Shown here: in pieces, positions 6,242 through 9,249 of the stretch
Position numbering within the stretch: position 1 is the first letter of the stretch
Layout of the letters: each line of letters opens with the position of its first letter
Assembly (NCBI GenBank): GCA_039927975.1
Contig: JBDSTZ010000514.1
Span: forward strand, 1 to 9,249
Length of the DNA: 9,249 bases
Reading direction: 5' to 3'
Source: JBDSTZ01 sp039927975
Lineage (GTDB): Bacteria; Pseudomonadota; Gammaproteobacteria; Burkholderiales; Burkholderiaceae_D
Notes under the pieces: generated by a model
Seen by the model: the letters and a program-made list of their open reading frames with translations, nothing else
Databases searched by the model: none
Told to the model about the DNA's origin: nothing
Translations under genes and position numbers: made by a program

Positions 6242-7258
6242 ATGTTGCATAAAAAGTCGTTGCTCAAAACTGTTAGCCTGATCGCCTTTGCGTTACTGGG
6301 CCAAGCCGCAAGCGCCGCGGACGTCTCCCTGCTCAACGTTTCCTACGATCCGACCCGTGAGCTCTACCAGGACTTCAACGCCGCCTTCGCCAAGCAATGG
6401 GCGGCCAAGTCGGGTGACAAGCTCACGGTCAAGCAGTCGCACGGCGGCTCGGGCAAGCAAGCCCGCACCGTGATCGACGGCCTCGAGGCTGACGTCGTCA
6501 CCCTCGCGCTCGCTTACGACATCGATGCTATCAGCGAACGCGGTCTGCTGCCGGCCAATTGGCAGAAGCGCCTGCCGCACAACAGCTCGCCGTACACCTC
6601 GACCATCGTGTTCCTGGTGCGCAAGGGCAATCCAAAGAACATCAAGGATTGGGGCGACCTGATCAAACCGGGCGTGTCGATCATCACGCCGAACCCGAAG
6701 ACCTCGGGCGGCGCGCGCTGGAACTACCTGGCGGCCTGGGGCTATGCCATCAAACAGCCGGGCGGCACCGAAGCGTCGGCCAAGGAATTCGTCGGCAAGA
6801 TCTATAAAAACGTACCGGTGCTGGACTCCGGTGCGCGCGGCGCCACCACCACCTTCGTCGAGCGCGGCATCGGCGACGTCCTGCTGGCGTGGGAAAACGA
6901 AGCCCTGCTGGCCATCAAGGAACTGGGCCCGGACAAGGTCGACATCGTCGCGCCGTCGGTCAGCATCCTGGCTGAACCGCCAGTGGCCCTGGTCGACAAG
7001 GTGGTCGACAAGCATGGCACCCGCAAGGTCGCCGAGGCCTACCTGCAATACCTGTACAGCGATGAAGGCCAGGAAATCGCGGCGAAGAACTACTACCGCC
7101 CGACGACCCCGAAGATCGCCGCCAAGTACGCCCAGCAGTTCCCGAAAGTGAAACTGTTCAACCTGGCCGACGTGGCCGGCGACTGGACCAAGGTGCAGAA
7201 GACCCACTTTGCCGACAATGGCGTGTTTGACCAGATCTACCAGCCAGGCAAGAAGTAA
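6242..7258 (+). CDS. sbp: Periplasmic sulfate/thiosulfate-binding protein
   Basis: The product is 338 residues, the usual length of Sbp/CysP. A Sec signal peptide (MLHKKSLLKTVSLIAFALLGQAASA) ends at about residue 25. The mature protein carries both family signatures: SHGGSGKQAR (66-75) and NPKTSGGAR (151-159), which form part of the oxyanion pocket. The protein captures sulfate (or thiosulfate) in the periplasm and delivers it to the CysTWA ABC transporter for cysteine synthesis. No cysT, cysW or cysA gene follows; the next gene is an unrelated hydrolase on the far side of a large inverted repeat. This copy is therefore an orphan binding protein working with a transporter encoded elsewhere. 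Control by CysB would be expected for the family, but no defined site can be read. The ribosome-binding site is weak (GAAAGAAA) and may be masked by a leader stem. Confidence 0.95.
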   Translation: MLHKKSLLKTVSLIAFALLGQAASAADVSLLNVSYDPTRELYQDFNAAFAKQWAAKSGDKLTVKQSHGGSGKQARTVIDGLEADVVTLALAYDIDAISERGLLPANWQKRLPHNSSPYTSTIVFLVRKGNPKNIKDWGDLIKPGVSIITPNPKTSGGARWNYLAAWGYAIKQPGGTEASAKEFVGKIYKNVPVLDSGARGATTTFVERGIGDVLLAWENEALLAIKELGPDKVDIVAPSVSILAEPPVALVDKVVDKHGTRKVAEAYLQYLYSDEGQEIAAKNYYRPTTPKIAAKYAQQFPKVKLFNLADVAGDWTKVQKTHFADNGVFDQIYQPGKK

Positions 7259-7272
7259 TACAGAAGCAAACC

Positions 7273-7350
7273 CAGGCTGATACTGCGCGTGGCACGCTTG
7301 TCAAATGCAACATTTTGACAAGCAGGTTATGATCGCGCAGTATCAGCTTG
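7273..7350. repeat. 78-bp nested inverted repeat between sbp and the hydrolase gene
   Basis: The outer arms GCTGATACTGCGCG (7276-7289) and CGCGCAGTATCAGC (7334-7347) are a perfect 14-bp inverted repeat, extendable to about 17 pairs (7273-7350) with one G-T wobble. Inside lies a second perfect 10-bp repeat, GCTTGTCAAA (7296-7305) and TTTGACAAGC (7314-7323), with an 8-base loop. No T tract follows, so it is not a standard terminator. It could be a very stable RNA structure protecting the 3' end of sbp mRNA, a dyad operator (each inner arm holds a TTGACA/TGTCAA), or a small palindromic mobile-type repeat. No target-site duplication is evident. Confidence 0.85.
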
Positions 7351-7597
7351 TGCCGTTTACGGCCTGGTGACCATCCGGCCCCTGCAATTGCCCTGAAAAC
7401 GGCGGCCTGCAGCGTGGACGAGACGGCTGGCCGATGCGACCGACAACATCCGATCATTTGCCGACGAGTGTACGACCCTTTGCACAAACATTTTTTCACG
7501 ACAAGCCGCCCGGCCGGGCTTGCCTGGCACACCAGCCACCACGCGCCTGCCCGCCAGTCGCGCCACCCATATTGACCACCCCGAGGAGACGCCCGCG
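7351..7597. other. Intergenic leader of the hydrolase gene
   Basis: This stretch has no credible gene. It holds a 12-base palindrome GCCGTTTACGGC (7352-7363) just after the nested repeat. A GC-rich hairpin pairs CAAGCC (7502-7507) with GGCTTG (7517-7522). A GAGGAG (7583-7588) serves the ATG at 7598. TTGCAC (7480-7485) has no partner -10 at a good distance, so the promoter is not located. A T6 tract at 7491-7496 has no stem before it. Confidence 0.5.
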
Positions 7598-8485
7598 ATG
7601 ACCCGATTGACCGCCAACGATTTTGATCCGGAAGTGCTTAAGCTGTTCGACCAGTATGTCCATGGACAGCTCGATCGACGCGGCTTCCTGTCGCAGGCGG
7701 GCCGCTACGCGGTCGGCGGCGCCACTGCGGCCAGCCTGCTGACGGCGCTCTCGCCCAGTTTCGCGGCCCAACAGGTTGCGCCCACGGACGTCCGCATCAA
7801 GGCCAGCTATATTGAATATCCTTCGCCGCAAGGCTATGGCACGATGCGGGGCTACCTGGTGCAGCCGGCCAATGCCAAAGGCAAGCTGCCGACCGTGCTG
7901 GTGGTGCATGAGAACCGCGGCCTGAACCCGCATATCGAAGAAATCGCACGCCGCCTCGCGCTCGACGGCTTCATCGCCTTCGCGCCTGACGCGCTGTTTC
8001 CTCTGGGCGGCTATCCCGGCGACGAGGACAAGGCGCGCGAACTGTTCGCCAAGCTCGACCAGACCAAGACGCGCGCCGATTTCGTCGCCGCCGTCGACGT
8101 GCTGCGCAATCTGCCCAACGGCAACAAGCAGATCGGCGTGGTCGGCTTCTGCTACGGCGGCGGCATCGCCAACTACCTGCCGACCGTCGTGCCGGACATC
8201 AAGGCGGCCGTGCCCTTCTACGGCGCCCAGCCGCCGGCCTCGGAAGTGGCCAAGGTCAAGACGCATCTGCTGATCCACGATGCCGAGAAGGACACCCGCG
8301 TGCGCGCCGGCTGGCCGGCCTACGAGGCAGCGCTCAAGGCCAACAATGTGAAGTACGAGTATTTCGTGTATCCCGGCACCGAGCACGGCTTCAACAACGA
8401 CACCACGCCGCGTTACGACGAGGCCGCCGCCAAGCTGGCATGGCAGCGCACCGTCGATTTCTTCAAGGCCCGTCTGGCCGGTTGA
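7598..8485 (+). CDS. Tat-exported dienelactone hydrolase family protein (YghX-like)
   Basis: The product is 295 residues. The ATG at 7598 is chosen over an upstream TTG because GAGGAG lies nine bases before it and the family begins with this conserved N-terminus. Residues 26-56 form a twin-arginine signal (DRRGFLSQ, then the hydrophobic AVGGATAASLLTALSPSFA), so the folded enzyme should be exported to the periplasm. The alpha/beta hydrolase core has the dienelactone hydrolase features: HENRGLNPHI (104-113, with the conserved Glu105), nucleophile Cys185 in GFCYGGG, a probable acid at Asp232 and His263 in GTEHGF. The order and wording closely resemble Escherichia coli YghX. The native substrate is unknown: an ester or lactone, not necessarily from chloroaromatic degradation. 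The gene appears monocistronic, isolated by the nested repeat upstream and a terminator downstream. Confidence 0.92.
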   Translation: MTRLTANDFDPEVLKLFDQYVHGQLDRRGFLSQAGRYAVGGATAASLLTALSPSFAAQQVAPTDVRIKASYIEYPSPQGYGTMRGYLVQPANAKGKLPTVLVVHENRGLNPHIEEIARRLALDGFIAFAPDALFPLGGYPGDEDKARELFAKLDQTKTRADFVAAVDVLRNLPNGNKQIGVVGFCYGGGIANYLPTVVPDIKAAVPFYGAQPPASEVAKVKTHLLIHDAEKDTRVRAGWPAYEAALKANNVKYEYFVYPGTEHGFNNDTTPRYDEAAAKLAWQRTVDFFKARLAG

Positions 8486-8672
8486 TCGTCACGGCCCGCC
8501 TGGCGGCTTGCCTCACGGCGGGCTGACGGGCGGATTCCGCTGGCCCGCGTGTCGGGCCGATTGTTGTGGCCCGCATGTCGGGCCATTTTTTTTGACGGCA
8601 GGACAGGCCGATCTTCATGCCTGCTTGACGGGCTGATCACAATCGCCAAGCTGACAGCCAGAAAATCCTGAC
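8475..8672 (+). repeat. Decayed 25-26 bp tandem repeat (about 7.5 units) containing the terminator
   Basis: Read in steps of 25-26 bases, successive units begin at 8475, 8501, 8527, 8553, 8579, 8605, 8630 and 8656 (the last partial). They share a GGGC(C/G)GAT start and, in the better-preserved units, a TGGCCCGC second half. The best pair is 8527-8552 and 8553-8578, both CGGGC-GATT followed by TGGCCCGC-TGT. Divergence rises toward both ends. The first unit overlaps the last codons of the hydrolase gene. Because the unit contains GGGCC and GGCCC, neighbouring copies form hairpins: 8494-8500 with 8517-8523, 8542-8547 with 8553-8558, and the terminator stem. Confidence 0.6.
8567..8593 (+). terminator. 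Rho-independent terminator of the hydrolase gene
   Basis: Stem TGGCCCG (8567-8573) pairs with CGGGCCA (8579-8585) over a CATGT loop and is followed by eight Ts (8586-8593). A near copy of the same hairpin without a T tract lies 26 bases upstream (8541-8558). Confidence 0.9.
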
Positions 8673-8900
8673 ACCGAAGACGGTCCCATCACTCCCGGCA
8701 TCGCGCCCGCGCGTGCGCCGCGCCCTGCGCCAGCGTGTCACACTGATCGCCAATCCATCTGAGCGCCACCGTCACCGCCTTCGGAATCTAAAAGCAGGCT
8801 CGTGTGTCATCGCGTGTCGCCGGCCTTCCTGGCGACTGCGTGCGTCTCCGCAAGCCATCAACGCCGTCGACGCAAGCCGGTCTCCGCGCCGACGCACCAC
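8673..8900. other. Intergenic region with no recognised content
   Basis: High-GC sequence without a supported gene, RNA or strong repeat. A 61-codon minus-strand frame (8772-8957) is Arg-rich, lacks a ribosome-binding site and covers the SDR promoter region; it reads like chance in GC-rich DNA. Confidence 0.5.
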
Positions 8901-8902
8901 GC

Positions 8903-8933
8903 CTGACAAGGCCGTCCGCGCTCGTCTTTTAAT
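8903..8933 (+). promoter_or_regulatory. Candidate sigma-70 promoter for the SDR gene
   Basis: CTGACA (8903-8908, five of six to TTGACA) and TTTAAT (8928-8933, five of six to TATAAT) are 19 bases apart, longer than ideal. Transcription would begin near 8940. Confidence 0.35.
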
Positions 8934-8934
8934 C

Positions 8935-8953
8935 GCCGGCCCACGCGGCCGGC
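8935..8953 (+). promoter_or_regulatory. Leader hairpin before the SDR gene
   Basis: GCCGGCC (8935-8941) pairs perfectly with GGCCGGC (8947-8953) over a five-base loop. It lies 18 bases before the ATG and has no T tract, so it is not a terminator. It may stabilise or modulate the leader, or bind a regulator as DNA. Confidence 0.35.
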
Positions 8954-8971
8954 TCATCGAAAGGACAGGTC

Positions 8972-9249
8972 ATGGCAATCCGACTCAAACCCCTCCACGA
9001 ACAAGTCATGGTCATCACCGGCGCCACCAGCGGCATCGGGCTGACCACCGCCCGCATGGCGGCCGAACAGGGCGCGCGCCTGGTGCTGGCCGCGCGCAAC
9101 GCAGAAGCGCTCGACCAGCTCGCCGGCGAGTTGCGCCGGCGCGGCGCCCAGGTCGCCACCGTGGCGGCCGACGTCGGCCAGCAGGCCGATGTCGAGCGCA
9201 TCGGCCAGAGCGCGATCGAGCGTTTCGGCCGCATCGACACCTGGGTCAA
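8972..9249 (+). CDS. Short-chain dehydrogenase/reductase, N-terminal part (3' truncated by window)
   Basis: The first 92 codons are present and the frame is open to the last base. The ATG at 8972 has AAGGA at 8961-8965, six bases before it. The protein begins MAIRLKPLHEQVMVITGATS, and the Rossmann cofactor motif TGATSGIG lies at residues 16-23. An AARN turn follows strand 2, an AADV segment follows strand 3 (the conserved Asp that contacts the adenine ring) and GRIDTWVN comes just before the window edge. An Arg after strand 2 (LAARN) hints at NADP rather than NAD. The catalytic Ser-Tyr-Lys lies beyond the window. Start sequences of this KPL-x-QQV-VITGA kind often belong to longer (over 300 residue) members of the superfamily. 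The substrate cannot be told. Confidence 0.92.
   Translation, partial: MAIRLKPLHEQVMVITGATSGIGLTTARMAAEQGARLVLAARNAEALDQLAGELRRRGAQVATVAADVGQQADVERIGQSAIERFGRIDTWV

Noticed and set aside
7320..7343. TTGACA at 7315 with TATGAT at 7328 as a promoter
   Set aside because: The hexamers are only seven bases apart and both lie inside the nested inverted repeat; spacing rules out a sigma-70 pair.
7496..8386. A 296-codon minus-strand frame antisense to the hydrolase
   Set aside because: A shadow of the YghX-like gene on the other strand, with repetitive Gly/Arg/Ala composition.
8772..8957. Arg-rich 61-codon minus-strand ORF
   Set aside because: No ribosome-binding site or domain, and the composition is expected of GC-rich non-coding DNA.

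Overview
The window looks like a chromosomal segment from a high-GC betaproteobacterium. The strong third-position GC bias, the Sbp, YghX-like and DUF3617 proteins, and a LexA box of the CTGT-N8-ACAG type fit a Massilia/Duganella-like member of the Oxalobacteraceae. That placement is inference from gene content and base composition; no search was possible. No rRNA, tRNA, CRISPR array, transposase or phage gene was seen.

Left part (1-1666): the 3' end of an OmpA-family gene with an intrinsic terminator; a small membrane protein whose N-terminus is encoded by a 12-bp tandem repeat; and a secreted DUF3617 protein.

Middle part (1831-5773), a phospholipid and phosphoester block: a plus-strand lipoprotein with two phospholipase D HKD motifs (cardiolipin synthase-like) converges on a tight minus-strand operon. 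That operon reads PAP2 phosphatase, then a diacylglycerol-kinase-like lipid kinase, then a calcineurin-like phosphoesterase. The PAP2 and kinase genes overlap, and the kinase and phosphoesterase genes are 8 bases apart. Together the products could interconvert phosphatidate and diacylglycerol and make cardiolipin.

Around 5822-6126 is the most interesting spot: two tandem LexA-type boxes (one perfect, one with a single mismatch) overlap an extended -10 promoter. The promoter drives an unrecognised 70-residue protein, which suggests an SOS-inducible small gene. The boxes also lie upstream of the divergent PAP2 operon.

Right part (6242-9249): a periplasmic sulfate-binding protein gene (sbp) without its transporter genes beside it; a 78-bp nested inverted repeat; a Tat-exported YghX-like dienelactone hydrolase; a decayed 25-26 bp tandem repeat array containing an intrinsic terminator; about 300 bp with little recognisable content; and the 5' end of a short-chain dehydrogenase/reductase cut off by the window end.
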